This document shows, in pieces, positions 8,846 to 17,062 of a stretch of DNA of 64,000 nucleotides (position 1 is its first letter; every line of letters begins with the position of its first letter). Made by a program: the position numbers and the translations under genes. Source of the DNA: Rhodobacter sp. (lineage in GTDB: Bacteria; Pseudomonadota; Alphaproteobacteria; Rhodobacterales; Rhodobacteraceae); contig JASJCA010000016.1 in assembly GCA_030066215.1 (NCBI GenBank), positions 1-64,000 of the forward strand, given 5' to 3'. The notes under the pieces are model-generated. The model was not told where the DNA came from. It saw only the letters and a program-made list of their open reading frames with translations, and did not search any database.

Positions 8846-8956
8846 CGCCGCACCTCCCAAGCCACCTCACAGTGCCGCGACAGGCTATCGACGCGCCAGC
8901 CCGGGACCAACCGCCGATCCGGGAACAAAGCGTTTCCGGATCCCGTCCGACCGGCG

Positions 8957-9418
8957 CTACTTCCGGAGGTACTTGGCGTAGGCCCAGCCCTCGTCGCCGA
9001 ACTCGTGGAACACCCGCACCCAGTTGCCCGAGCGTTCGAGGATCTCGACCCAGGACCCGTTATACATCCGCGTGATCACCGCAAAGTTCGTGCCCGGCCC
9101 GGTGCGCAGGTTCAAAAACCCGTCGCCCGGCGAGTAGACATACCACTTCGCCGGCCCGGCGGCATAGGGCACCATGTATTTGCGGTGCGCCCAACCCACT
9201 GCGCCGCTCTCGTGCTCGACCCGGGCCCAGTTGCCCGAAAACTCCAGAGTATTGACCGCTGTACCGTGGTCCATCTCCATGATGATCGCGAAACCGCCGC
9301 CCGGTCCGGTGCGCAGATTCAGAAACCCGTCGCCTGGAGAATTGACGATCATCACTTCCGCCCGCGCCGCCACGGCCATGACCAGCGAAACCAGAATGAG
9401 CGCGAATAATCTGACCAT
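8957..9418 (-). CDS. Secreted protein with two bacterial SH3 domains
   Basis: A 153-residue protein with a cleavable signal peptide (VRLFALILVSLVMAVAARA) and two nearly identical SH3b domains (about 21-80 and 88-153), each with SPGDGFLNLRTGPG followed by a W-x-R-V strand. The repeated motif shows internal duplication. ATG 9418 follows GGGGGG by 5 bases; the ATG at 9442 has no such site. Likely a periplasmic cell-wall-binding protein. It lies downstream of the mscL terminator and upstream of its paralogue. Confidence 0.84.
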   Translation of the reverse strand: MVRLFALILVSLVMAVAARAEVMIVNSPGDGFLNLRTGPGGGFAIIMEMDHGTAVNTLEFSGNWARVEHESGAVGWAHRKYMVPYAAGPAKWYVYSPGDGFLNLRTGPGTNFAVITRMYNGSWVEILERSGNWVRVFHEFGDEGWAYAKYLRK

Positions 9419-9477
9419 ATCGATCCCCCCGATCTGAAACACTCGCCCTTATGTTAGCACGAGCCAAAGGCAAATGC

Positions 9478-9504
9478 GAAAAGGCCCGCCGTCGCAGGCG
9501 GGCC
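9478..9504 (-). terminator. Rho-independent terminator of mscL
   Basis: On the minus strand GGCCCGCC (9504-9497) and GGCGGGCC (9490-9483) form a perfect 8-bp stem with a 6-base loop, followed by TTTT (9482-9479). It begins 27 bases past the mscL stop codon and separates it from the SH3 genes. Confidence 0.88.
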
Positions 9505-9530
9505 AGTTGGTGCACCTTGCTACGGCCGGC

Positions 9531-9956
9531 TTATTTTGCCAGCGCGTCCCGAATTTCCGTGAGCAGGTCGATCTCGCTCGGTCCCGCCGGCGTCTCCTCG
9601 ACGGGTGCTTCCTCCGGCTTTTCGGCAGCCGCCTTCACCTTGTTCACATAGCGTACAAGCAGAAAGATGATGAAGGCGATGATCAGGAAATTGATCACCG
9701 CGGTGATGAAGGCGCCATAGGCAAAGGCCGCCGCCCCGGCCTCGCGCGCGGCGGCCAGCGACTCGTACTCGCCCTCGCCCAGCATCGCGAAGTAGTTCGT
9801 GAAATCCGCTCCGCCGAAGATCGCGCCGATCACCGGATTGATCAGATCGTCGACCATCGACTTGACGATCGCCGTGAAGGCCGCGCCGATGATGATCCCG
9901 ACGGCCATATCCATCACATTGCCCTTGGCAATGAAGTCCTTGAACTCCTGAAGCAT
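9531..9956 (-). CDS. mscL: Large-conductance mechanosensitive channel MscL
   Basis: A 141-residue inner-membrane channel that opens under hypo-osmotic shock. The N-terminal amphipathic helix [20 protein letters not shown] leads into TM1 ([21 protein letters not shown]), TM2 lies at about 75-100, and a charged C-terminal helix closes the protein. The start at 9956 is chosen by AAAGGGG 7 bases upstream and by alignment with the universal MscL N terminus; the frame is open for 17 codons more. A clear terminator follows. Confidence 0.97.
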   Translation of the reverse strand: MLQEFKDFIAKGNVMDMAVGIIIGAAFTAIVKSMVDDLINPVIGAIFGGADFTNYFAMLGEGEYESLAAAREAGAAAFAYGAFITAVINFLIIAFIIFLLVRYVNKVKAAAEKPEEAPVEETPAGPSEIDLLTEIRDALAK

Positions 9957-10097
9957 GTTTCGCCCCTTTCCCTGGTTCCCAAAGGCGACTTGCGCGCCTG
10001 CGCACACCCCTTAGCACCTCCTAGCAGGATCCCCAGGGCTTTCTTCGGGGGAAAAAACGCTTAGGTGTCCCCGACCGCGATCAGGAAAGGCCCGACC

Positions 10098-10799
10098 ATG
10101 ACCACGCTTGAAAACTTCCCAATCACCCGAAAATGGCCGCCGGCCGACCCGACGGTGATCCAGCTTTACGCCTTTCCCACGCCCAACGGCGTCAAAGCCT
10201 CGATCATGCTGGAGGAAACCGGCCTACCGTACGAGGCGCACCGGGTGACGCTGTCGGATGCGGACGTCAAGAGCCCGGAATTCCTGTCGCTCAACCCCAA
10301 CAACAAGATCCCGGCGATCATCGACCCCAACGGCCCGGGTGACGCACCCTTCGCGCTTTGGGAGTCCGGGGCGATCCTGATCTACTTGGCCGAAAAGACC
10401 GGTCAGTTCATGGGCGAGGACCTGGCCCAGAAATACCTCACCCACCAGTGGCTGATGTTCCAGATGGGCGGCATCGGCCCGATGTTCGGCCAGCTTGGGT
10501 TCTTCTACAAGTTCGCCGGCTCCGAGTACGAAGACAAGCGCCCGCAGCAGCGCTACATCGCCGAGGCCAAGCGCCTGTTGGCGGTGCTCGAAGGCCACAT
10601 GGACGGCCGCGACTGGGTCACCGGGCAATACTCGATCGCCGACATCGCGATCGCCCCCTGGCTGCGCGCGCTCGACTTCTACGGCGCCCGCGAGGCGGTG
10701 GGCTGGGCGGAGCACAAGAACCTCGTCGCCTATCTCGACCGGGTCCTCGACCGCCCCGCGGTGCAGAAGGGCTTGGTGACGCCGCCGCGGGACGGGTAG
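10098..10799 (+). CDS. Glutathione S-transferase family protein
   Basis: A 233-residue cytosolic protein. The thioredoxin-like N-terminal domain (about 17-100) contains QLYAFPTPNGVKASIMLEE, the cis-proline stretch NKIPAIIDP and the ES glutathione contact in LWESGAILIYLAE. An all-helical C-terminal domain follows with the N-capping motif YSIADIAIAPWL. The pattern fits the Ure2p/YghU-like group, which reduces disulfides or peroxides with glutathione. ATG 10098 has AGGAAAGG upstream; an ATG-less extension to 10065 is open but less likely. Convergent with the TPR protein, with only 12 bases between. Confidence 0.9.
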   Translation: MTTLENFPITRKWPPADPTVIQLYAFPTPNGVKASIMLEETGLPYEAHRVTLSDADVKSPEFLSLNPNNKIPAIIDPNGPGDAPFALWESGAILIYLAEKTGQFMGEDLAQKYLTHQWLMFQMGGIGPMFGQLGFFYKFAGSEYEDKRPQQRYIAEAKRLLAVLEGHMDGRDWVTGQYSIADIAIAPWLRALDFYGAREAVGWAEHKNLVAYLDRVLDRPAVQKGLVTPPRDG

Positions 10800-10811
10800 G
10801 CCACGGCCAAG

Positions 10812-12125
10812 TCACCGACACCAGGCCGCGACCTCCTCAAGCGTGCGGGCTATCCCGTCCGGCGCCGTGCCACCGGCAGCATTCAGATATGGGACGCCGA
10901 ATTCAGAGAACCGCGCACACATCTTGGATTCGTTCTCTCTTAGAAACCGAAGGAGTGAAATTCCCCAGTTTTCCAGGGGCATGGCATCGCTCGGATCAAG
11001 CTCTGCGGCGCGCCGGTACTTCTCGATCGCCTCCTCGTGCCGGCCAAGAGCGCTGAGGTTGTTGCCCCAACCGTTCAATGGATGCGCGAAGTCCTGATCA
11101 AGCTCCGTCGCCTGCCGGTACTTTTCGATCGCCTCCGCCTGCCGCCCGAGGGCGCCGAGGCTATTGCCCCAACCGTTCCACGGATATGCGTCGCTCGGAT
11201 CAAGCTCCGTCGCCTGCTGGAATTTCTGGGTCGCCTCTTCATGACGTCTGAGTTCGTTCAGCGCATTTCCCCATCCATTGTAGGGGAGTGCGAAATCTGG
11301 CGGGCCATGTTCTTCTGACAGCGTCAGCGCACGTTCATACCATTCTATGGCAGCTTCGTCGCGGCCGTCACGGCGAGCCGCGTTGCCGATCAGGTTGGCA
11401 GCCCAGGCGCTTTGCGGGTGGTCCTCTTTGACCAGATTTCTGGCGATAATGACGCCCGCGTCGTGAGCGCCAGCTGCATCGTACAAATACCAGGCCGCCG
11501 TATAGGGATCGACCTCTTTCATGACTTCCAGTGCCGTATCGGCGAAGTAGCCGGCGATTGTTCGACCGTTCACCGGCCCGATGCCGATGGGTCGCATCCG
11601 CGCGCCGCTGAAAACCCGCAGATGCAGCGAGAGCATCTCTCGCGAGCACTTCGGATCGCCGCAAATCACCTCGCCGGCGATCCGGGTGCGATCGCGGCCG
11701 AAAAGACCCCGCAACATCGCCGACAGGGCTTGCAACGAAACACCGCTGCCAGGCTCCACCAGATCGAACTGCCGGGATGCGCCCAACAGCGACGCGTGTT
11801 CCTTTCTTGTGCCCGAGTCCTCCTGGATCTTCAGCATCGCATCCCACAGCCAGTTTGCCGCAACGACCCCGGTGAAGCCCTGCTCTTGCAGCGCCTCCGG
11901 CAGCGCGATCTCTTCGATCACGATCCGGTCGCGCATAAGGTCGACGACGGCGAAGGCCACAAGAGCCAGCACCGAGACCAACACCAGCGCATCCACCGTG
12001 ACCTTGCGCAGCGAGGCCAGTCGATCCGCAAAACGTTGCCATCTGGATGTCTTGGCTTGACGCCCCTCTTCGGTCGCGGGGGTGTCCGCATCTTCACTCG
12101 CTTGCGCAATCGGATCGTCGGCCAC
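10812..12125 (-). CDS. Membrane-anchored tetratricopeptide-repeat protein
   Basis: A 437-residue protein. Residues 1-45 are charged, a single TM helix covers about 45-63 (VLVSVLALVAFAVVDLM), and the remainder is outside. A domain without a clear match (about 65-250) precedes four to five TPR units of about 34 residues, recognised by the repeated NGWGNALNEL, NGWGNSLGAL and NGWGNNLSAL stretches. TPRs mediate protein contacts. No enzymatic motif is seen. It lies 65 bases downstream of ytoQ. Confidence 0.75.
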   Translation of the reverse strand: MADDPIAQASEDADTPATEEGRQAKTSRWQRFADRLASLRKVTVDALVLVSVLALVAFAVVDLMRDRIVIEEIALPEALQEQGFTGVVAANWLWDAMLKIQEDSGTRKEHASLLGASRQFDLVEPGSGVSLQALSAMLRGLFGRDRTRIAGEVICGDPKCSREMLSLHLRVFSGARMRPIGIGPVNGRTIAGYFADTALEVMKEVDPYTAAWYLYDAAGAHDAGVIIARNLVKEDHPQSAWAANLIGNAARRDGRDEAAIEWYERALTLSEEHGPPDFALPYNGWGNALNELRRHEEATQKFQQATELDPSDAYPWNGWGNSLGALGRQAEAIEKYRQATELDQDFAHPLNGWGNNLSALGRHEEAIEKYRRAAELDPSDAMPLENWGISLLRFLRENESKMCARFSEFGVPYLNAAGGTAPDGIARTLEEVAAWCR

Positions 12126-12190
12126 GGGCCCAATACCTGTCTGGCTTCAAATGCCGATGACCTAGCACAGCCCGGGAGAATTCCGAAGCC

Positions 12191-12640
12191 TCACCCCGGC
12201 AGCGCGCCGGTCAGTACGTAGCGCAGCACGTCGACGACCTGCTGCGGGTCCTCGGCCACCGCCAGGGCCGCGGCATGCACTTCTTTCAGCGCGTGCTGGT
12301 GCACGGGCGGGTTCAGGACGATCAGCGACTTGCCGAGGGCGGCGGCATAGCCTGCGTCGAAGGCGGCGTTCCACTGCTTGTATTTGTCGCCGAACCGCAC
12401 CACCACCACGTCGGCGTCGGCGATGCCCTTCCGGGTGCGGATTGCATTGACCTTCGCGCCCTTGTGGTCGTGCCAGTATTTGTTGGTCTCCGCCCCCAGG
12501 ATCGTGATCCCGCAATCGTCGCTCGCGGCATGGTCCGTCACGGGGCTTTCGAAGCTGACATCCAGCCCTGCAGCGCCCTCGATGATCCGTTCACGCCAAT
12601 CGGTGTGAATTTCCCCCGACAAATACACTTTTAGGCCCAT
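12191..12640 (-). CDS. YtoQ family protein
   Basis: A 149-residue protein with LKVYLSGEIHTDWRERI at the N terminus and DCGITILGAETNKYWHDHKGAKVNAIRT-type residues in the middle (key positions T-N-x-Y-W-x-D-H), diagnostic of YtoQ. The fold resembles nucleoside 2-deoxyribosyltransferases, but no reaction has been established for YtoQ to my knowledge. ATG 12640 has GGGAGG 6 bases upstream. Probably first gene of a unit with the TPR protein. Confidence 0.87.
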   Translation of the reverse strand: MGLKVYLSGEIHTDWRERIIEGAAGLDVSFESPVTDHAASDDCGITILGAETNKYWHDHKGAKVNAIRTRKGIADADVVVVRFGDKYKQWNAAFDAGYAAALGKSLIVLNPPVHQHALKEVHAAALAVAEDPQQVVDVLRYVLTGALPG

Positions 12641-12715
12641 CCCCAACCTCCCTTGTTTCGCTCAAACATGGCGTGCCGACGCCTGCCGGCAAGCTATTTC
12701 AAAGCGGCCTGGATC

Positions 12716-12765
12716 AAGCGGTATCGAGACCGCTTGCTCAACCCGTTTCCATGCGGGTTACCGCA
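12716..12765. repeat. Cluster of overlapping short inverted repeats
   Basis: AAGCGGT-ATCGAG-ACCGCTT (12716-12735), AACCCG-N8-CGGGTT (12740-12759) and TGCGG-GTTA-CCGCA (12752-12765) follow one another in the gap between the phosphoribosyltransferase stop and ytoQ. The last two overlap and cannot form together. No T-run follows on either strand. They may end the phosphoribosyltransferase transcript or be parts of another repeat family. Confidence 0.45.
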
Positions 12766-12767
12766 TA

Positions 12768-13418
12768 TTAGCTCGCAGGGCCGGAGCCTTGAAGCGCCCC
12801 GACCACTTCTTCGTCCGAGGTCTGTCCAAACCGCTGATAGGCCTGGCCGACGGCCCAGAATGGCTCTGGCGTCACCAGGCAGACCAGGTGATCGACCATG
12901 GATTTCAAAGCGGCCAGGCTGTCGGCCGGCGCTGTCGGCACCGCCAGTGTCAGGCTGGCGGGGCCCCGTCCGGCCATCGCCTTCAGCGCCACCTTTACCG
13001 TCGCTCCAGTGGCGATCCCGTCGTCGACAACCACGGCGTCGCGGCCCCGAAGCGGCACCGCCGCCCGCCCGGCCAGATAGGCGTTGCGCCGCCTTTCGAT
13101 CGTCTCGAGTTCGCGGGCAACTGCGCCGGCGAAGTCCGCCTCGGCCATGCCGAGATGGCGCAGGATGTCTGCGTTGAAGACGGTTTGCGGGCTGGCGCCG
13201 TTCACTACCGCACCCGCCGCCAATTCCGGATTCCCTGGGCAGCCGATCTTGCGAACCATCACCAGGTCCAAGGGCGCCCCGAGCCGGTCAGCCACGGGCG
13301 CGGCCACCGGCACCCCGCCCCGTGGCAGGGCCAACACCACCGGGTCAGCCAGCCCCAGCTTGGCCACGGCCTCGGCCAATTGGATTCCGGCGTCATTTCG
13401 GTCGAGAAAACGGTCCAT
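12768..13418 (-). CDS. Phosphoribosyltransferase-domain protein
   Basis: A 216-residue cytosolic protein with LALPRGGVPVAAPVA near the N terminus and the PRPP-binding loop VVVDDGIATGATVKVAL (about residues 115-131). The family (PF00156) resembles the stand-alone phosphoribosyltransferases often found next to dienelactone hydrolases or erythromycin esterases; the base it uses is unknown. ATG 13418 begins the conserved FLDRNDAG motif; the frame is open 13 codons upstream. It lies alone between repeat copy B and ytoQ. Confidence 0.85.
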   Translation of the reverse strand: MDRFLDRNDAGIQLAEAVAKLGLADPVVLALPRGGVPVAAPVADRLGAPLDLVMVRKIGCPGNPELAAGAVVNGASPQTVFNADILRHLGMAEADFAGAVARELETIERRRNAYLAGRAAVPLRGRDAVVVDDGIATGATVKVALKAMAGRGPASLTLAVPTAPADSLAALKSMVDHLVCLVTPEPFWAVGQAYQRFGQTSDEEVVGALQGSGPAS

Positions 13419-13590
13419 CGGGCGATCAGCTAACCACGCCGCGCCCCGGGCTGTCAAAGCGGCGTCGGCGGCATTTGACCCCGCGCACCCAGCTCCTTCG
13501 GCGGCGACCCGATGTGCGATGCCAACGCCAAACCGGTCCGGGGGGTGATGTTCTGCGGAGACGTCGCCGGCTCGGGGTGCTCGGAGCCAA

Positions 13591-13800
13591 GCCCATCGCC
13601 GACCCGCGGGGTGTCGAACCGACCTCTGAACGGCAGCGCTTTATGGCTATCGAATCCGTAGGACCTCAAGCGGTGCGCCGGTCTCGACCAATCGCCACCT
13701 CGCCCGGGCGTTCGTGGCCGCCTGAAAAGGTCCACCGGACCTTGTTCAGGCTACGAACTGGCGATAGGCACGGCGGCCTTAGGCCTTGACTCCGTGCCCT
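13591..13800 (+). repeat. Structured intergenic repeat, copy B (interrupted)
   Basis: Left arm CATCGCCGACCCGCGGGG at 13594, core with TTTATGGCTATCGAATCC at 13640, right arm ATCGCCACC at 13691, and 3' hairpin GGCACGG-CGGCC-TTA-GGCC-...-CCGTGCC (13767-13798). The right arm is split by a palindromic insertion at about 13711-13759. The outer 3' stem is the A-T version (GGCACGG/CCGTGCC). The rest of the 439-base gap between pheT and the phosphoribosyltransferase (13419-13590 and 13801-13857) holds nothing recognisable. Confidence 0.85.
13711..13759. mobile_element. Nested palindromic insertion inside repeat copy B
   Basis: About 48 bases replace three to four bases of the right arm found in the other five copies. 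TTCGT (13711) and ACGAA (13753) form the ends, and GCCTGAAAAGGTCC pairs with GGACCTTGTTCAGGC around ACC, giving one almost complete hairpin. It looks like a small hairpin transposable unit, but only one copy is visible here and no target duplication is clear. Confidence 0.5.
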
Positions 13801-13857
13801 GGGCGGGACGTCTGGCCGCCTCGAGGCCATCTTTGGCGGGCCCAGTTCTAGCCCGCG

Positions 13858-16281
13858 CTATTCCCGCAAAGTCCCGCCGGTTGCCTTGCCGACCTTTTCG
13901 ACGATCTTGGCCGAGACGGCCTCGATCTCCTCGTCGGTCAGCGTCTTCTCGGTCGGCTGCAGGCGCACCGTGACGGCCAGTGATTTCTTGCCCGCGCCCA
14001 GCGTGTCGCCGACGAATTCGTCGAACACCCGAACGCCGTCGATCAGCGCCTTGTCCGCCCCGGCCGCGGCGTTGACCAGCGTCAGCGCCTCGACATCGCT
14101 GTCCACCACGAAGGCAAAGTCGCGCTCTACCGCCTGCAGGTCGTGGGCCTGCAGCGCCGCGCGGGTCGCGGTGCCGGCGCGCCGTTGCGGCACCGCCGCC
14201 GGGTAGACCGTGAAGGCCATCGCCGGACCCTTTACATCCATGTCACGCAGGACCCTGGGATGCACCTCGCCGAACACGCCCAGCACCGTCTTCGGCCCCA
14301 GGCAGATCCGCCCGTGCCGTCCCGGATGCCACCACGGGTCACCGCCGCGCAGCACCTGCACCTTCGCCGGCGCGCCGAGCGCGGCCAGCACCGTCTCGGC
14401 ATCCGCCTTCACGTCATAGAGGTCGACCGCCCGGCGGGATCCGTGCACGTCCTTCGCCCCGGTGTGCCCGACCAACAGCCCGGTGACGTGCACGTCCTGC
14501 TCGTCCGGCTCGCCGCCGCGGAACGCCGGGCCAACCTCGAACAGCGCGAAGTCGGCGGCCCCGCGCGCCTGGTTGCGCGCCGCCGCCTGCAAGAGCCCGG
14601 GCAGGAGGTCGGGCCGCATGTGGCTCATCTCGGACGAGATCGGGTTTTCCAGCCGGGTCGGCTCGGCCCCGCCGCCGAACAGCTGCGCCGCGGCCGCGTC
14701 GATGAACGAGTAGGTGACGCATTCGTGGTAGCCGAGCGCCGCGCAAGTCCGCCGCGCCGCCGACTCGCGCCGCTGCAGCGTGGTCAAGACCGGCTTCGGC
14801 ACCCCGGCGCGCGGGCGCGGCATCGGCCGGCCCTCGAGCTTGGTCAGCGAGGCGATGCGCGCCACCTCTTCGACCAGATCGGCCTCGCCCCGCACGTCCG
14901 GCCGCCACGACGGCGGATGCGCCATCACCCCGTCCATGCGGAAGCCCAGAGCGGTGAGCGTCTGCCGCTGTTCGGCCTCCGAGATCTCCATCCCCACCAG
15001 CGAGGCCACCCGCGCCGGGTCCAGCCGATAGGCCCGGTCGGTCTGCGGCACCGCGCCGTCCATCACCACCTCCGAGGCCTCGCCGCCGCAGAGCTCGAGG
15101 ATCATCGCCGTGCCCGCGTCGACCCCCGGCAGGGTGAATTCGGGGTCCACGCCGCGTTCGAACCGGTACTTGGCGTCCGAGTTGATCTTCAGCTTTCGCC
15201 CTGTGGCGGCGATGGTCACTGGATCCCAATAGGCCGATTCGAGGAACACGTTGACGGTGGCCTCGGTGCAGCCCGAGTGCGCCCCGCCCATGACGCCGGC
15301 GATCGATTCCGAGCCGTTGTCGTCGGAGATCGACATCATGCCCGGTTCCAGCACGTAGTCCTTGTCGTCGAGCGCTAGGATCGGCGTCGGTTTGGTCACG
15401 TGGTGGATGCGCAGATCGCCCTGGACCACGTCGGCGTCGAAGACGTGCAGCGGGCGGTTCATGTCGTAGGTGAGGAAGTTGGTGATGTCGACCAGCCTGG
15501 AAATCGGCCTGAGGCCAATCGCCTTCAGCCGCGCCTGCAGCCAGGCCGGGCTCGGGCCGTTCGTGACCCCGCGGATCAGCCGCCCGGTGAAAAGCGGGCA
15601 GCCCGTCGACTGTACGTCCGGGTCGATATGCACCCGGATCGGGCTGTCGAAGGTGGCGCCGATGGCCGGCACCTTATAGGGCTTCAGCGTGCCGAGCCCG
15701 CGCGCCGCGAGGTCGCGCGCGATGCCGCGCACGCCGAGCGCGTCCTGCCGGTTCGGGGTGATCGCGATCTCGATCATGGGGTCGATCTTGGCCGGATCGT
15801 GTTCGGCCAGCCACTCGACGAAGGGCAGGCCCAGGGCCGTGTCCTCGGGCAGATCGATGATCCCCTCGTGGTTGTCCGACAGCATCATCTCGCGTTCGCT
15901 GCAGAGCATCCCGTTCGACGCCTCGCCGCGGATCACGCCGGGTTTCAGATCGACCCCGGTGCCCGGGATATGGGTGCCGGTGGGCGCGAAGACCCCGACC
16001 ATGCCAGTCCGCGCGTTCGGCGCGCCGCAGACCACCTGAACCTCTTCCGTCGGCCCCCCCGGCCCCTCGGGCCAGGTCTCGACCCGGCAGAGCCGCAGCC
16101 GGTCGGCGTTCGGGTGCAGCCTGGCCTCGATCACCCGCGCGGTGCGGAACGCGCCCAGGGCGGCGGCCGGGTCGACCACCTCTTCGACCTCGAGCCCCAG
16201 GTCGGTCAGCGTCTCGGCGATCTCGTCCACCGACGCCTCGGTGTCGAGGTGGTCGTTCAGCCAGGAAAGCGTGAATTTCAT
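13858..16281 (-). CDS. pheT: Phenylalanine--tRNA ligase, beta subunit
   Basis: An 807-residue protein, standard length for bacterial PheT. It starts MKFTLSWLNDHLDTEAS, followed by a tRNA-binding OB fold (about 40-155, with VVCGAPNARTGM), the B3/B4 editing region, B5, the catalytic-like core and a C-terminal ferredoxin-fold anticodon-binding domain. With PheS it forms the (alpha-beta)2 synthetase. The start at 16281 is fixed by the universal N terminus; the open frame extends upstream without support. In most relatives pheT directly follows pheS; here about 1.1 kb with a toxin-antitoxin remnant and a small divergent gene lie between them. Confidence 0.97.
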   Translation of the reverse strand: MKFTLSWLNDHLDTEASVDEIAETLTDLGLEVEEVVDPAAALGAFRTARVIEARLHPNADRLRLCRVETWPEGPGGPTEEVQVVCGAPNARTGMVGVFAPTGTHIPGTGVDLKPGVIRGEASNGMLCSEREMMLSDNHEGIIDLPEDTALGLPFVEWLAEHDPAKIDPMIEIAITPNRQDALGVRGIARDLAARGLGTLKPYKVPAIGATFDSPIRVHIDPDVQSTGCPLFTGRLIRGVTNGPSPAWLQARLKAIGLRPISRLVDITNFLTYDMNRPLHVFDADVVQGDLRIHHVTKPTPILALDDKDYVLEPGMMSISDDNGSESIAGVMGGAHSGCTEATVNVFLESAYWDPVTIAATGRKLKINSDAKYRFERGVDPEFTLPGVDAGTAMILELCGGEASEVVMDGAVPQTDRAYRLDPARVASLVGMEISEAEQRQTLTALGFRMDGVMAHPPSWRPDVRGEADLVEEVARIASLTKLEGRPMPRPRAGVPKPVLTTLQRRESAARRTCAALGYHECVTYSFIDAAAAQLFGGGAEPTRLENPISSEMSHMRPDLLPGLLQAAARNQARGAADFALFEVGPAFRGGEPDEQDVHVTGLLVGHTGAKDVHGSRRAVDLYDVKADAETVLAALGAPAKVQVLRGGDPWWHPGRHGRICLGPKTVLGVFGEVHPRVLRDMDVKGPAMAFTVYPAAVPQRRAGTATRAALQAHDLQAVERDFAFVVDSDVEALTLVNAAAGADKALIDGVRVFDEFVGDTLGAGKKSLAVTVRLQPTEKTLTDEEIEAVSAKIVEKVGKATGGTLRE

Positions 16282-16426
16282 CGCGATTGCCCTTTGGATC
16301 GTCGGCGCGTGACCTAACGCAGCGCCAGAGGGAAGAAAAGCCCGGCCACGCAGCCGGTTTGGCTTGGGTGATCGACTGGCCGCGGCGGAGCGATTGGGCC
16401 GAAATCGCGCACAATCGCCGCTTTTC

Positions 16427-16448
16427 CTCAAAATTGTCTCAAAATGAC
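16427..16448. repeat. 11-bp tandem repeat upstream of the small secreted ORF
   Basis: CTCAAAATTGT and CTCAAAATGAC are adjacent at 16427-16437 and 16438-16448, in an AT-rich patch of the divergent region between pheT and the 68-residue ORF. Its 11-base spacing (one helical turn) would suit a regulator or sigma-factor contact; no specific one is recognised. Confidence 0.35.
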
Positions 16449-16496
16449 CCTGTTGCGCGGCGATGAGGTGGTCCCAAACAGGCAAGGAGCAGTGCC

Positions 16497-16703
16497 ATGA
16501 CCCTCAACGGTCCCACCCTGATCGCCCTGTCGGCGGTCTGCATCACCGCCGCGAGCCTCATGGGCCAGGTGAACAAGCGCCAGACCATGTCGGCCGGTCT
16601 CACCGAGACCATCGCCGCCCGCGACTGCATGGACGACGGCCTGGTGACGCCTGCCGGCCGCATCGGCTGCATCACCCCGGTGATCTTTCCGTTCACCGAG
16701 TGA
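16497..16703 (+). CDS. Small hypothetical protein, possibly exported
   Basis: A 68-residue ORF with CAAGGAG 8 bases before ATG 16497. The N-terminal stretch PTLIALSAVCITAASLMG is hydrophobic and could be a signal or anchor, followed by a polar tail with two Cys (in ARDCMDDG and GRIGCITP). I do not recognise the family. It is divergent from pheT and ends 5 bases before the hepT remnant. The ribosome binding site and hydrophobic profile support a real gene. Confidence 0.5.
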   Translation: MTLNGPTLIALSAVCITAASLMGQVNKRQTMSAGLTETIAARDCMDDGLVTPAGRIGCITPVIFPFTE

Positions 16704-16708
16704 GGCGT

Positions 16709-17062
16709 CTAGGGCATCAGCCGCGCCCGCATACGCAATAGGGCGGCTTCAAGAACCGGGAATTCGGCCGCAATCGCGCGGAACAGGATCGAGATTTCGA
16801 CACCGTCGTGGTCGTGCCGCAGGACGTTCCAGATCCCTGCGATCCACCGCCAGTCGATCTGAGGTTCGGTCGCCTTGGCGTTATCGGACACATGCCGTGA
16901 CGCCTCCGAGATGATCTCATACCCGCGCTCGATTGCCCTCGCGCGGGTCCAGTCGGCGAACACAGTCGCCATCTCTTCGCTACCGACCGTCGCGCGAACA
17001 CCCGCTATTGCGTCCAGCATGTGGCCAATCCGAATGTCGTCGCGTTCGGCTTGAGAGACCAT
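16709..17062 (-). CDS. HepT-like HEPN protein (DUF86) with altered active site
   Basis: A 117-residue HEPN protein, co-linear with HepT toxins of HepT/MntA modules (IRIGHMLDAI near the N terminus, then WRWIAGIWNVLRHDHDGV). Active HepT carries R-x4-H-x-Y; here the Arg is Trp (TGG, one transition from CGG) and the Tyr that MntA AMPylates is His (CAC, one transition from TAC). The His nuclease position itself remains. ATG 17062 overlaps the stop of the upstream mntA remnant (TGATG), the usual coupling. I infer a dead or detoxified RNase. Frame is otherwise intact. Confidence 0.78.
   Translation of the reverse strand: MVSQAERDDIRIGHMLDAIAGVRATVGSEEMATVFADWTRARAIERGYEIISEASRHVSDNAKATEPQIDWRWIAGIWNVLRHDHDGVEISILFRAIAAEFPVLEAALLRMRARLMP

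Noticed and set aside
14143-15378. 411-codon plus-strand frame opposite pheT
   Set aside because: It is a shadow of the GC-rich third codon positions of pheT, with Arg/His/Pro-rich composition and no family.
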